Shown piece by piece: positions 8,222-16,047 of a DNA stretch of 18,952 nt; position 1 is the first letter of the stretch; each line of letters starts with the position of its first letter. The notes below the pieces were generated by a model that saw only the letters and a program-made list of their open reading frames with translations, made no database searches and was not told where the DNA came from. Origin of the DNA: Prado023 sp032123675 (GTDB lineage: Bacteria > Actinomycetota > Actinomycetes > S36-B12 > CAIYMF01); the NCBI GenBank assembly GCA_032123675.1, contig JAQBEX010000191.1, forward strand, positions 1 through 18,952, read 5' to 3'. Position numbers and translations under genes: made by a program.

Positions 8222-8238
8222 GGACCGGGCCGAACCCA

Positions 8239-8271
8239 GCGCCGGACGGGGCCCGACACGCGCACCGGCGC
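8239..8271 (-). terminator. Candidate terminator stem-loop after cobS
   Basis: GCGCCGG (8239-8245) pairs perfectly with CCGGCGC (8265-8271), with a 19-nt loop, 13 nt beyond the cobS stop on the minus strand. There is no U-tract. It would separate the cobalamin operon from the GH3 gene. Confidence 0.4.
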
Positions 8272-8283
8272 TGACCTGCCCGG

Positions 8284-9054
8284 TCAGCGCAGCGCCAGCA
8301 CCAGCAGCACTGCGGTGGTGGCGAGCTCTGCTGTGGCCCCCAGCACGTCCCCGGTGCTGCCGCCGAACCGGCGCCGTGCAAGTCGGCCCAGCCACAGGGC
8401 CACACCGACAGCCGCGAGCGGGCCCCACAGCAGGGACCCCGACCAGGGCAGCGATCCCGCCAGCGTGGCCACGACTGCGACGCCGCCCGACAGGAGGCCC
8501 GCGAGCAGCAGGCGGGTGGTGCTCATCGAGCCGATCACCAGGGCTCCGAGGCCATCGGGCCGGGCCGGTCGGAACCATGGTCCGCAGGCGATGCCAACCG
8601 CGAGCCTGCCCAGCATCACGGCGAGCACCCATGCCGCCAGGGCGGTCGAGCCCGCCGGGAGCTGGGCAAGGCAGAGCACCTGCACCATGATGGTGAACAC
8701 CAGCGCGAGCACACCGAATGGCCCGATGTCCGAGCGGCGCATGATTGCCCGGGCCCGCTCGGGTGCGCCACCGCTGCCGAGCCCATCGGCCACGTCCGCC
8801 AGGCCGTCCCAGTGCAGCCCGCGGGTGATCCACGAGGCCAGGGCAACCACGAGCGTTGCCGAGAGGATCCGCGCCACGAGGTCGACGCCCGTGACCAGGA
8901 GCAGTGCCCCGCTGATCAGGCCGATCCCGGCGCCCACGAGGGGGGCCAGGGCCAGGCCGCGTCCGGCCACCGCCGCGTCCAGCCGGTGCGGGGGCGGCAC
9001 CGGGAGTCGGGTCAACGTCCCCACGGTGAAGCGGATCTCGTCGCTGGGGGTCAC
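8284..9054 (-). CDS. cobS: Adenosylcobinamide-GDP ribazoletransferase (cobalamin synthase)
   Basis: Integral membrane enzyme that joins adenosylcobinamide-GDP with alpha-ribazole or its 5'-phosphate, the last assembly step of cobalamin. The product is 256 residues, normal for CobS. Hallmarks are HWDGLADVADG (about 80-90) with the metal-binding acidic motif, the MRRSDIGPFG motif just after it, and the C-terminal FGGSTGDVLGA. At least five hydrophobic segments are visible. The GTG start (9054-9052) overlaps the cobT stop in a GTGA arrangement, indicating translational coupling. It is the last gene of the riboswitch operon. Confidence 0.96.
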   Translation of the reverse strand: MTPSDEIRFTVGTLTRLPVPPPHRLDAAVAGRGLALAPLVGAGIGLISGALLLVTGVDLVARILSATLVVALASWITRGLHWDGLADVADGLGSGGAPERARAIMRRSDIGPFGVLALVFTIMVQVLCLAQLPAGSTALAAWVLAVMLGRLAVGIACGPWFRPARPDGLGALVIGSMSTTRLLLAGLLSGGVAVVATLAGSLPWSGSLLWGPLAAVGVALWLGRLARRRFGGSTGDVLGATAELATTAVLLVLALR

Positions 9055-10193
9055 GCCGGCCCTGCCTCCTCGGGACCCTGGTCGTCAGCGTCGTCAGCGT
9101 CGTTGGGCTCGGCACGATCACTGACCCCCGAAGAGGCGAAGGTGGCCATCTCGCGAAGGAGGTCCCCGGCCGAGGTCACCAGCGGGAGCGCGATCAGTGC
9201 CCCGGAGCCCTCTCCCAGGCGCATGTGCAGATCGAGCAGCGGTACGAGACCGAGCCGGTCCAGGGCCGCCGTCGCTGCGGGCTCCGTGCTGCGGTGCGAT
9301 GCCAGCCACCACTGGCTGGCCCTGAAGGCGACCCGATGGGCGACCAGTGCGCACGCGCATGAGATCACGCCGTCGAGCAGGACTGGGGTCCGCCGAGCTG
9401 CCGCCTGCAGCAGGAAGCCTGTGGTCGCGGCGAGGTCGGGTCCGCCGCAGGTGGCCAGGAGTGCGACGGGATCGCCCTTGACCGGCCGACCCCGGCGCAT
9501 CGCGTCCCGGACGGCAGCGGTCTTGCGCATCCACGTGTTGTCGTCGATCCCGGTCCCGCGGCCGACGACCTTCGCCGGTTCGACGTCGGCCAGGAGCCCG
9601 ATCAGCGCGGCGGCCGGAGTCGTGTTGCCGATCCCCATGTCCCCGGCGATCAGCAGGTCGGCGCCCGCGTCGATGAACTCATCGGCCACGCGGGCTCCGA
9701 GAAGCAGCCCAGCGATCGACTGCTCGCGGGTCATCGCATCCTCGCGGTCGATCGACCCCGAGCCGGCCCGAACCCGGTCGGCTGTCACGTGATCGGGGAC
9801 GGGCAGGCCGCTGGCGGGCCAGTCCACGTCAACGCTGACGTCCACAATCCGCACTGCGACGTCCTGCCCGCGCGCCAGCACCGTGGCCGCAGCGCCACCG
9901 GCGACGAAGTTGGCGACCATCTGGGCCGTCACCTCCGGTGGGTAGGCGCTCGTCCCCGCCGTGCGCGCCACGCCGTGGTCACCGGCGAAGATGGCCAGCG
10001 CCGGGTGGGTGATCGGCGGTGGTGGGCATCGGCCCGTGACGCCGGCCAGCCACACGGACACATCCTCGAGACGACCCAGCGCACCGGACGGCTTCGTCAG
10101 CTGCTCCTGGCGGGCGAGTGCGTCGGCACGCGCTCCCTGGTCCGGCTGCACGATCGTGTCGCGCCACCTGCTCAGGTCGAAGTCGTCGGCCAC
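9051..10193 (-). CDS. cobT: Nicotinate-nucleotide--dimethylbenzimidazole phosphoribosyltransferase
   Basis: Makes alpha-ribazole-5'-phosphate from nicotinate mononucleotide and 5,6-dimethylbenzimidazole, activating the lower ligand of cobalamin. The product is 380 residues. Family motifs are KPSGALGRLE near the N-terminus, GDHGVARTAGTSAYP, GDMGIGNTTPAAAL, LDGVISCACAL and the LGEGSGA containing the general-base Glu near the C-terminus. GTG 10193-10191 was chosen because it gives the normal N-terminus (ADDFDLSRWRDTI); it overlaps the end of the MBL::CobU gene by 22 nt. The frame is open further upstream within that gene. Its presence implies that the organism uses dimethylbenzimidazole or a related base, but no bluB is in the window. 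Confidence 0.96.
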   Translation of the reverse strand: MADDFDLSRWRDTIVQPDQGARADALARQEQLTKPSGALGRLEDVSVWLAGVTGRCPPPPITHPALAIFAGDHGVARTAGTSAYPPEVTAQMVANFVAGGAAATVLARGQDVAVRIVDVSVDVDWPASGLPVPDHVTADRVRAGSGSIDREDAMTREQSIAGLLLGARVADEFIDAGADLLIAGDMGIGNTTPAAALIGLLADVEPAKVVGRGTGIDDNTWMRKTAAVRDAMRRGRPVKGDPVALLATCGGPDLAATTGFLLQAAARRTPVLLDGVISCACALVAHRVAFRASQWWLASHRSTEPAATAALDRLGLVPLLDLHMRLGEGSGALIALPLVTSAGDLLREMATFASSGVSDRAEPNDADDADDQGPEEAGPA

Positions 10194-11569
10194 GGCCGTC
10201 CTCTCAGCACGCGGGGGATCCCGCTGGTCACGATCTGCACGTCGTCGCACGTGGCGGCCACCTCGGCGTTCACACGGCCCAGGAGGTCTCGGAACAGCCG
10301 CCCGGATGCCGTCGCGGGCGCGATCCCGGATCCGACCTCGTTGGTGACGAGCACGACGTCAGCCCGGGTGTGCCGGAGTGCGTCGAGCAGGTCTCCCAGG
10401 GCCGTGTCGATTGCTCCCATCGCCTGGTGCGCGTCGTGCCACGCATCCGCCCGGTCGACCGTTGCCGTCACCCAGAGGGTCAGGCAGTCCACGAGGATGG
10501 TCTCGGCGGGCTGTCCGGCGCGCAGCACGTCGGCGACCTCGGCCGTCTCGCGCAGCCGCCAGGCCTCGGGGCGGCGGCGCTTGTGCGCCATGATCCGCTC
10601 GACCCACTCCGGGTCCTCGGGGTAGGTCGGGGCGGTGGCCACGTAGGTCACGCTGGCCCGACCCCAGAGCAGGGCTTCGGCGTGGCTGCTCTTGCCGCTG
10701 CGGGCGCCGCCGGTCACCAGCAGCCGGCGGCCCACCTGACGTCCGGTGGATCCGACGTGGATCGTGCTCGCGTCGGGGAGCACCTCCGCGCCGATCGCCG
10801 CGAGTCGGCGGTCCAGATCGAGTGGGTTGTGGTGCGACAGGTGCACCGCGACCACGCGGGCCGCGGGGGCGAGGTGCCCGCCTGTGCGCAGCCGCGCCAC
10901 ATCGTGGCCGAAGGAGGGGAGGTCCAGGTGGGCGGAGTCGTGGTCGGTGACCTCGCCGAAGGTGAGTTCCAGCAGCACGACGTCGTACTGCCCGGACAGC
11001 TCGTCGTGGGGCAGCGCCGCGGTGTCGGTGGCGTAGAGCAGCACGGCGTCGGAGTCGGTGACCTCGAAGAGCAGCGCCGTGCCGTCATGGTCACGGCCAC
11101 CGCGGGTCGAGTGCGCGGCGGGTAGCGCGCGAACGCGGTGCCCGCCGGCTGCATCGGAGGCCTCCCCACCGGTAGCCCCGCGGGGATCGATGACCAGATC
11201 ATCGCCGGCCGCAAGGACCCGGAACTCGACTGGAGCATCGGGTCCGACCCACTCGCGGCAGCGTTCGATGGCCTGCGCAGGACCGGACACGAGCAGCCCG
11301 GGCCCCGACGCCCAGGACCAGGCCAGCAGGAACGCGGGGTCGAGGTGGTCGGGGTGGTCGTGGGTGATTAGGACGGTGCGCACGCCGCTGAGGTCCACAC
11401 CACCGGCACCCGCGTCGGGTCCCGGGTCGATCAGCAGGGTGCGGTTCACCAGGGCGCTCGTCCGCCCCCGGATCGAGCCGCTCTCCCGGGCCCACCGGCA
11501 GCTCGGGCACCGGCACCAGGGGTTCGGCCACCGGTCGGCGCTGCCCGTGCCGAGCAGGTCGATGCGCAT
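10172..11569 (-). CDS. cobU: Fusion: PhnP-like metallo-beta-lactamase-fold hydrolase domain + CobU (adenosylcobinamide kinase / guanylyltransferase)
   Basis: A 465-residue two-domain protein. Residues 281-465 are CobU, which phosphorylates adenosylcobinamide and transfers GMP to it: P-loop VTGGARSGKSS, AHKRRRP with the likely guanylylated His, DCLTLWVT, and TNEVGSGI. Residues 1-275 are an MBL-fold domain with a full metal set: HDHPDH (His70, His72, Asp74, His75), His153, Asp182 in YATDTA, and His243/His246 in VHLSHH. A CRCPSC motif (Cys19, Cys21, Cys24) resembles the structural zinc-binding Cys cluster that I recall in PhnP. No stop or frameshift lies between the domains. ATG 11569 overlaps the stop of the ECF S gene by one base (TGATG). 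An MBL-like region before CobU is, from memory, known in actinobacteria. Its job is not established; a phosphatase or phosphodiesterase step in corrinoid or alpha-ribazole salvage is my inference. Confidence 0.93.
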   Translation of the reverse strand: MRIDLLGTGSADRWPNPWCRCPSCRWARESGSIRGRTSALVNRTLLIDPGPDAGAGGVDLSGVRTVLITHDHPDHLDPAFLLAWSWASGPGLLVSGPAQAIERCREWVGPDAPVEFRVLAAGDDLVIDPRGATGGEASDAAGGHRVRALPAAHSTRGGRDHDGTALLFEVTDSDAVLLYATDTAALPHDELSGQYDVVLLELTFGEVTDHDSAHLDLPSFGHDVARLRTGGHLAPAARVVAVHLSHHNPLDLDRRLAAIGAEVLPDASTIHVGSTGRQVGRRLLVTGGARSGKSSHAEALLWGRASVTYVATAPTYPEDPEWVERIMAHKRRRPEAWRLRETAEVADVLRAGQPAETILVDCLTLWVTATVDRADAWHDAHQAMGAIDTALGDLLDALRHTRADVVLVTNEVGSGIAPATASGRLFRDLLGRVNAEVAATCDDVQIVTSGIPRVLRGRPWPTTST

Positions 11570-12414
11570 CAGGGGCTCGGCTCCGGATCGAGGGTCCGGG
11601 TGGGTTCGCTGGTGGTGTGTGGCTCGAAGGTGGCAGTGGCATCGAACGCGGCGATCCGGCTCGTGCGCCGCAGGGCGCCCAGCACCCGGCTGCCGAGCAG
11701 CAGGACCACGGTCGCGGTCAGGACCGCCCGTGGGACGTCGTAGCCCAGGGACGTGGTGATGTTGAAGGTGAACCAGTGCTGGACGTTCACGGCCGGGCCG
11801 GCGCCGGGGATGAAGGACAGTGCCTCGGGAAGGCCCGTCGCGGTCGGCCAGAACCACAGGTTGAGCAGCCAGCCGTAGGTCACCGCGGCCAGCGCCGAGT
11901 AGCCGGCGAGGATCGGGATCTCTGTGCGTGCCGGCAGCCGCCCCGCGAGCATGCCCGCCCCCATGCCCACCCAGGCCGCACCGATCATCTGGAACGGCAA
12001 CCACGGGCCCACGGCCCCGGTCAGCAGGGCGGAGCCGAGGATGCACACCGAGCCGAGGACGAAGCCGAACCCGGAGCCCAGGGCGTATCCGCCCAGGACG
12101 ATCACGACCCAGATCGGCTCCAGCCCGGCGATGCCGGCACCGATCGCACGCAGGGCCGCGGCAGTCGCCGCCAGCACGCCGAGCAGCGCCACTGCCTTGG
12201 CCCCCATCGCCCCCTCGGCCACGAGGCTCAGCGTCACCGCCATCAGCAGCGGCACGAGCAGGCCGAAGAGCAGGGGGGCGTCGTTGACGTGGGCGAGCAG
12301 CTCGGACCCGCGGGGAGCCAGCATCGGCCACACGAATGCCAGGAGGCCGACCACGCTGGTTGCGGCGATCGCGGCGGCGCTGCGGCCCGACAGCGGGATG
12401 ACCCGGGTGCTCAT
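11569..12414 (-). CDS. cbrT: ECF transporter substrate-binding (S) component, predicted for cobalamin/corrinoid
   Basis: Membrane protein of 281 residues with about six to seven hydrophobic segments spread over residues 12-245 and a hydrophilic, Thr/Pro-rich C-terminal tail. In ECF transporters the S component binds the vitamin and is toppled by the energising module. The substrate assignment rests on context: it lies in an operon with the T component and double ATPase, behind a B12 riboswitch and before cobU-cobT-cobS, matching the CbrT-type cobalamin S component predicted in actinobacteria. ATG 12414-12412 overlaps the ATPase stop (ATGA), and the stop overlaps the cobU start. The symbol is by context; direct substrate evidence is absent. 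Confidence 0.82.
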   Translation of the reverse strand: MSTRVIPLSGRSAAAIAATSVVGLLAFVWPMLAPRGSELLAHVNDAPLLFGLLVPLLMAVTLSLVAEGAMGAKAVALLGVLAATAAALRAIGAGIAGLEPIWVVIVLGGYALGSGFGFVLGSVCILGSALLTGAVGPWLPFQMIGAAWVGMGAGMLAGRLPARTEIPILAGYSALAAVTYGWLLNLWFWPTATGLPEALSFIPGAGPAVNVQHWFTFNITTSLGYDVPRAVLTATVVLLLGSRVLGALRRTSRIAAFDATATFEPHTTSEPTRTLDPEPSP

Positions 12415-14051
12415 CCGGGCTCCCCAAGTGCCTCGGCGACCTGGTCCACGGTCAGCCAGGGCTCCGGGGTGAGGATCTTGGCCACCTGGGGTGCGAACAG
12501 CGGTGAGCTGCGCACGACCGTGCCGGTGGCACCGTCAGCCACGATCTCACCGTCAGCGATCACCGCGACCCGGCTGGCCACCTCGGCGACCAGCTCGACG
12601 TCGTGGGTGGCCATGACCACGGTGCCCCCAGCGCGGCGCACGGTGTGCAGGAACTCGATGAGGCGGCGCTTGGCGCCGTAGTCCAGGCCGCGGGTCGGCT
12701 CGTCGAGCAGCAGGACGCCCGGACTGGCGGCCAGCACGACCGCAAGGGCCAGGGCGAGCCGCTGCCCCTCCGAGAGATCCCGTGGATGCATGCTGGCGTC
12801 GATCCCGGGGGCCAGCGCTGAGAGCACCCCCGCGGTCGTGCCCACCGCCGCATGCGCTGAGGCATCAGCCTCGCCGCACTCCCGGCCCACGGTGGTCGCG
12901 TAGAGCAGGTCTGCAGGCTCCTGCGGCACGAGCCCGACGGTTCTCAGCAGGGCCTGACCGGAGAGGGTGCGTGGGTCTGCACCACCCACGAGGACCGAGC
13001 CCGCATCCGGGCCGCGCATCCCAGCCAGCGTGGTCAGCAGGGTCGACTTGCCCGCGCCGTTGCGCCCCATGAGGGCCAGCACCTCACCCGGGTCCACCTC
13101 GAGGTCCACCGAGCGCAGCACCGGGACTGAGCGATACCCCGCGCTCAGCGAGCGGACGCGCACCCGCCCGGCCTCAGGGTCCTCGGGAACTGCTGTGGAT
13201 GTGCCCTGATCGGCCGTGGCGGGCGCGGGCAGGGCACGCAGCCGGGCTCGTAGCGGTCCAGCGGCCCGGCGAGCATCGCGCACTGACAACGGCAGCGGAT
13301 CCCATCCGGCGAGCCGACCCAGCTCGACGACGGGAGGCGCCACGGGCGCGCCGGCCATCATCGCTGCCGGCAGTCCCGTGGTGACGACCCCGTCGGCCAC
13401 GACCAGGACCTGGTCGGCGTACTGGACGACCCGTTCGAGTCGGTGCTCGGCCATCACCACGGTGATGCCCAGGTCGTGGACGAGTCGTTGCAGTGCTGCG
13501 AGCACCTCCTCGGCGGCTCCTGGGTCGAGCGCCGACGTCGGCTCGTCGAGGACAAGGATGCGTGGGTGGCTGGTGAGGGCGGCGCCGATCGCCACCCGCT
13601 GTCGCTGCCCACCCGACAGGCTGGTCAGCGCCCGGTGGCGCAGGTCGGCCAGGCCGAGCAGGTCAAGGGTCTCCTCAACCCGGCGCCGCATGGTGTCCGG
13701 CTCGATCCCGAGGCACTCCATCCCGTAGGCGAGCTCATCCTCGACGATCTCGGCCACGAAACCGGCCTGGGGGTCCTGGCCGACCATCCCGACCACGTCG
13801 GCGAGCTCCCGGGGCGGGTTGGTCCGGGTGTCCCGGCCGGCGATCGTGACCCGGCCCGACAGGGTGCCGCCGGTGAAGTGCGGGACCAGCCCGTTGAGGC
13901 AGCGCAGCAGTGTGGACTTCCCCGATCCGGTCTCGCCGACGACCAGGACCAACTCGCCCTCAGGGATGTCCAGCTCGACACGGTGCAGAGTGGGGCGGTC
14001 GGCGCCGTCGTAGGTGACGCTGACGGTCTCGAAGCGGATGGCACCGGTCAT
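12411..14051 (-). CDS. cbrU: ECF transporter ATPase, two ABC domains fused in one chain
   Basis: Energises vitamin uptake by ATP hydrolysis at the inner face of the membrane. The 546-residue chain holds two complete ABC domains. Domain 1 (about 5-240): Walker A GETGSGKST (39-47), Q-loop VGQDPQ, signature LSGGQ (about 145-148), Walker B ILVLDEPTSALD, switch His in AEH. Domain 2 (about 296-520): Walker A GRNGAGKST (329-337), Q-loop VPQEP, signature LSEGQ, Walker B LLLDEPTRGLD, switch His in ATHD. In other ECF systems these are two separate proteins (EcfA1/EcfA2). The divergent signatures suggest two non-equivalent sites. ATG 14051-14049 overlaps the stop of the T component by 4 nt. Confidence 0.94.
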   Translation of the reverse strand: MTGAIRFETVSVTYDGADRPTLHRVELDIPEGELVLVVGETGSGKSTLLRCLNGLVPHFTGGTLSGRVTIAGRDTRTNPPRELADVVGMVGQDPQAGFVAEIVEDELAYGMECLGIEPDTMRRRVEETLDLLGLADLRHRALTSLSGGQRQRVAIGAALTSHPRILVLDEPTSALDPGAAEEVLAALQRLVHDLGITVVMAEHRLERVVQYADQVLVVADGVVTTGLPAAMMAGAPVAPPVVELGRLAGWDPLPLSVRDARRAAGPLRARLRALPAPATADQGTSTAVPEDPEAGRVRVRSLSAGYRSVPVLRSVDLEVDPGEVLALMGRNGAGKSTLLTTLAGMRGPDAGSVLVGGADPRTLSGQALLRTVGLVPQEPADLLYATTVGRECGEADASAHAAVGTTAGVLSALAPGIDASMHPRDLSEGQRLALALAVVLAASPGVLLLDEPTRGLDYGAKRRLIEFLHTVRRAGGTVVMATHDVELVAEVASRVAVIADGEIVADGATGTVVRSSPLFAPQVAKILTPEPWLTVDQVAEALGEPG

Positions 14052-15193
14052 GGTCGAACCCCGCTCGTGCGCGCCGGCATGGCGGTGGGCAGCGGGGGAG
14101 TCCAGAACGCGGGACCGGTGGCCAGCAGGACAGCCACGGCCGGGGCGAGGACGAGCGGGGGCCACTGGAGCGGCGTCGTGCTGAGCAGCAGCGCGGTCGG
14201 GGACCACGCGATGAAGGTCAGGGCAACCAGTGCGCCGCTGCCGGCGGTCAACCATTCCGGGGTCCGCCAGGGGTCCGGGCGGTAGGCAGTGCGCGGGCTG
14301 TGGCGCCCGGCGGCCCGCAGGCCCAGAACCGCCAGCACGGCACCGCCGGCGAGCATCGGCCACCCCAGGACCGCGGGGGCGGCCGCGTCGAACAGGCCGT
14401 AGAGCCCCACGAGGACACCGACGAAGCCGGCGAGAACCAGCCCTGCGTGCGTTCGGCGCTCACGCACGCTCACCTGACCGGCACGGCCGTAGCCGCGGCT
14501 GTCCATCGCCGCGGCCAGCGCGATGGAGCGCTCCAGCCCGCCGTCGAGGACGGGTCCGCTGGAGCGTGCGAACGCCATCAGCCGGCGCTCGTCATGCCCG
14601 CGCAGACGCCGGGCGGCGCTGACCCGGCGAGCGTCGCTGAGCAGGTGCGGAGCGAATGTGAGGGCCACGACGACGGCGACCCCGACCTCGTAGAGGGCGG
14701 CCGGGACCGAGCGCAGCAGCCGGCTCGGCGGGGTGAGTGAGTTGGCCGCGCCCACGCACGCGATCATCGTCGCCAGACGCAGACCCTCGGTCAGGCCGAT
14801 CAGCATGGACTCCCATGTGACCATCCCACCCAGGCGCACGCCGGCCATCCAGCCCGGCAGGGCCAGCTCCGGCAGCCAGAAGGCCACGTGCAGGCCGACT
14901 GGGTCACCGAGCACCACCTGCATCAGCGTGCGGGCCACGATCACCACCACGCCCAGGCGCAGGGCGGCCGAGAACGCACCGGACCACGCCGCCTCGGGCC
15001 GCCGGGAGGCCACGACGAGGGCCAGCACGCCCAGCAGCATCCCCAGCAGGACCGGGTTGGTCGTGCGCGATGCAGCGACCAGCAGTCCGAGTGCCCATGC
15101 CCACCACGCGAGCGGGTGCAGGCTGCGCGGCAGCCGGCGTCCCATCCCGACCGCCGGCGCTGGGCCGGGTCGGATCGAGGTGGGCAGGGCCAT
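14048..15193 (-). CDS. cbrV: ECF transporter transmembrane (T) component, with C-terminal extension
   Basis: Scaffold that couples the ATPases to the S component. Of 381 residues, the first about 235 form a CbiQ/EcfT-type domain with several membrane segments and two coupling-helix Arg motifs, AARRLRG (193-199) and MDSRGYG (220-226), each holding the Arg-(x)-Gly core that contacts the ATPases. CbiQ-type proteins are usually near 250 residues. Here about 140 more follow, with four further hydrophobic stretches (about 240-260, 270-290, 317-345, 347-360) of unknown role. I chose ATG 15193 rather than TTG 15199. It starts 2 nt after the stop of the SCO2322-family gene. Confidence 0.9.
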   Translation of the reverse strand: MALPTSIRPGPAPAVGMGRRLPRSLHPLAWWAWALGLLVAASRTTNPVLLGMLLGVLALVVASRRPEAAWSGAFSAALRLGVVVIVARTLMQVVLGDPVGLHVAFWLPELALPGWMAGVRLGGMVTWESMLIGLTEGLRLATMIACVGAANSLTPPSRLLRSVPAALYEVGVAVVVALTFAPHLLSDARRVSAARRLRGHDERRLMAFARSSGPVLDGGLERSIALAAAMDSRGYGRAGQVSVRERRTHAGLVLAGFVGVLVGLYGLFDAAAPAVLGWPMLAGGAVLAVLGLRAAGRHSPRTAYRPDPWRTPEWLTAGSGALVALTFIAWSPTALLLSTTPLQWPPLVLAPAVAVLLATGPAFWTPPLPTAMPARTSGVRP

Positions 15194-15195
15194 GC

Positions 15196-15951
15196 TCAAC
15201 TGCCTTGCTGGTCAGCCTGGGCTCGGCGCCGCCGGGGGATCAGGAACGCAGCGGCGATGAGTGCCGCGAGGATCAGCGCGCCCACGATGAAGCCTGCCGA
15301 CGATCTCGTGCTGGACGATTCGGTGCTCGTGGAGTCCGTCGTGGACACGTCCGCGGTGGTGACCTCAGCCACGACAGCAGGGTTCGGCTGCTCGGCGGCG
15401 GCCGCGTCGGCGGCGGCAGCGGCGTCGGCATCAGACACCTCAGCACCGCACTCATCGGTCGGGTAGCCGTTGATCGCGCAGACGAGTCCGCCGTCCTCGG
15501 TCACCGCGCCCGCGGCGGCCAGGGCCTGGTTGCCCGTGGAGCCCTCGGGGACGGTCACGCACGACACCACATCGGCCGGCGGGGTCTGCCCCTCCGGGGC
15601 GTCGGCGGCGAAGCCGCCATCGAGCACGACGGCCACGCGGACCTCGCCCTCGGTGGCGCCGGCCGCGGTCAGGTCCGGGCACAGCGCGGCGAAGTCCGGG
15701 GCATTGTCGGGGGCCGCTGAGGGACTGTCGGAGGTGATGGCGAACCGCCACCCCTGCACGTCCTCGTCGACGAGCGTGTAGTCACCGGGGCCGGTCTGGG
15801 CTGCGACCCAGGTCCCGTCCGCCCCCTGCCAGTACGACCAGTAGCGGTACGCGGCCGCCTGGGCCGGTGCGGCCAGCGCGACGGTGGCCAGCGCGGCCGT
15901 GAGCAGCATGAGTAGGAAGGCCGCGGCGCGGCCGTGCGTGGTGGTGGTCAC
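15196..15951 (-). CDS. SCO2322-family secreted, membrane-anchored protein (unknown function, first gene of the B12 operon)
   Basis: A 251-residue protein. Residues 1-33 are a signal peptide (hydrophobic 10-28, cleavage probably after AQA). The mature domain begins AAYRYWSYWQGADGTW and runs to about residue 172; it has four Cys (91, 131, 158, 168), enough for two disulfides. An Ala/Ser/Thr-rich stalk (173-218), a single transmembrane helix (220-239) and a PRRRR stop-transfer tail follow. So the domain faces outward on a stalk. From memory this matches the SCO2322 family, which accompanies ECF cobalamin genes in streptomycetes; no function is known to me. Position directly after the riboswitch suggests a role in corrinoid capture or in assisting the S component (inference). 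GTG 15949-15951 has GAAGGG 6 nt upstream. A start at 16020 was rejected because it would place the riboswitch hairpin in the coding region. Confidence 0.88.
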   Translation of the reverse strand: MTTTTHGRAAAFLLMLLTAALATVALAAPAQAAAYRYWSYWQGADGTWVAAQTGPGDYTLVDEDVQGWRFAITSDSPSAAPDNAPDFAALCPDLTAAGATEGEVRVAVVLDGGFAADAPEGQTPPADVVSCVTVPEGSTGNQALAAAGAVTEDGGLVCAINGYPTDECGAEVSDADAAAAADAAAAEQPNPAVVAEVTTADVSTTDSTSTESSSTRSSAGFIVGALILAALIAAAFLIPRRRRAQADQQGS

Positions 15952-15958
15952 CAGGTGC

Positions 15959-15970
15959 CCTTCAGTAAGG
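15959..15970 (-). promoter_or_regulatory. Small hairpin that can mask the ribosome-binding site of the first operon gene
   Basis: On the minus strand CCTT (15970-15967) pairs with AAGG (15962-15959), with an ACTG loop. The pair can be extended by GC with one bulge. AAGG is the core of the Shine-Dalgarno GAAGGG before GTG 15951. This would allow translational control by the upstream riboswitch, but the stem is short. Confidence 0.35.
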
Positions 15971-16011
15971 CCCAGGGTGAGGGTGGGTCCGGTGGCCACG
16001 AGGGCCGCTCC

Positions 16012-16047
16012 GGGCTCCACCGTCGTCCTCGGACGGTGTGGGAGCCC
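16012..16047 (-). promoter_or_regulatory. Long hairpin downstream of the riboswitch aptamer (expression-platform candidate)
   Basis: On the minus strand GGGCTC (16047-16042) pairs with GAGCCC (16017-16012), and CACCGTC pairs with GACGGTG inside it, with a 3-nt bulge and a 7-nt loop: 13 base pairs. No U-run follows, so it is either a hairpin-only terminator or a translational switch element. Its 5' arm overlaps bases that could also pair with the 5' end of the leader (see findings). Confidence 0.5.

Noticed and set aside
11570..12427. Upstream extension of the MBL::CobU frame giving a 751-residue protein
   Set aside because: The extra part overlaps the ECF S gene out of frame and is Arg/Pro-rich junk; the TGATG overlap gives a natural start at 11569.
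11617..12681. 354-codon plus-strand open frame opposite the ECF S and ATPase genes
   Set aside because: Composition of Gln/His/Arg/Gly without any domain; antisense to membrane and ABC genes.
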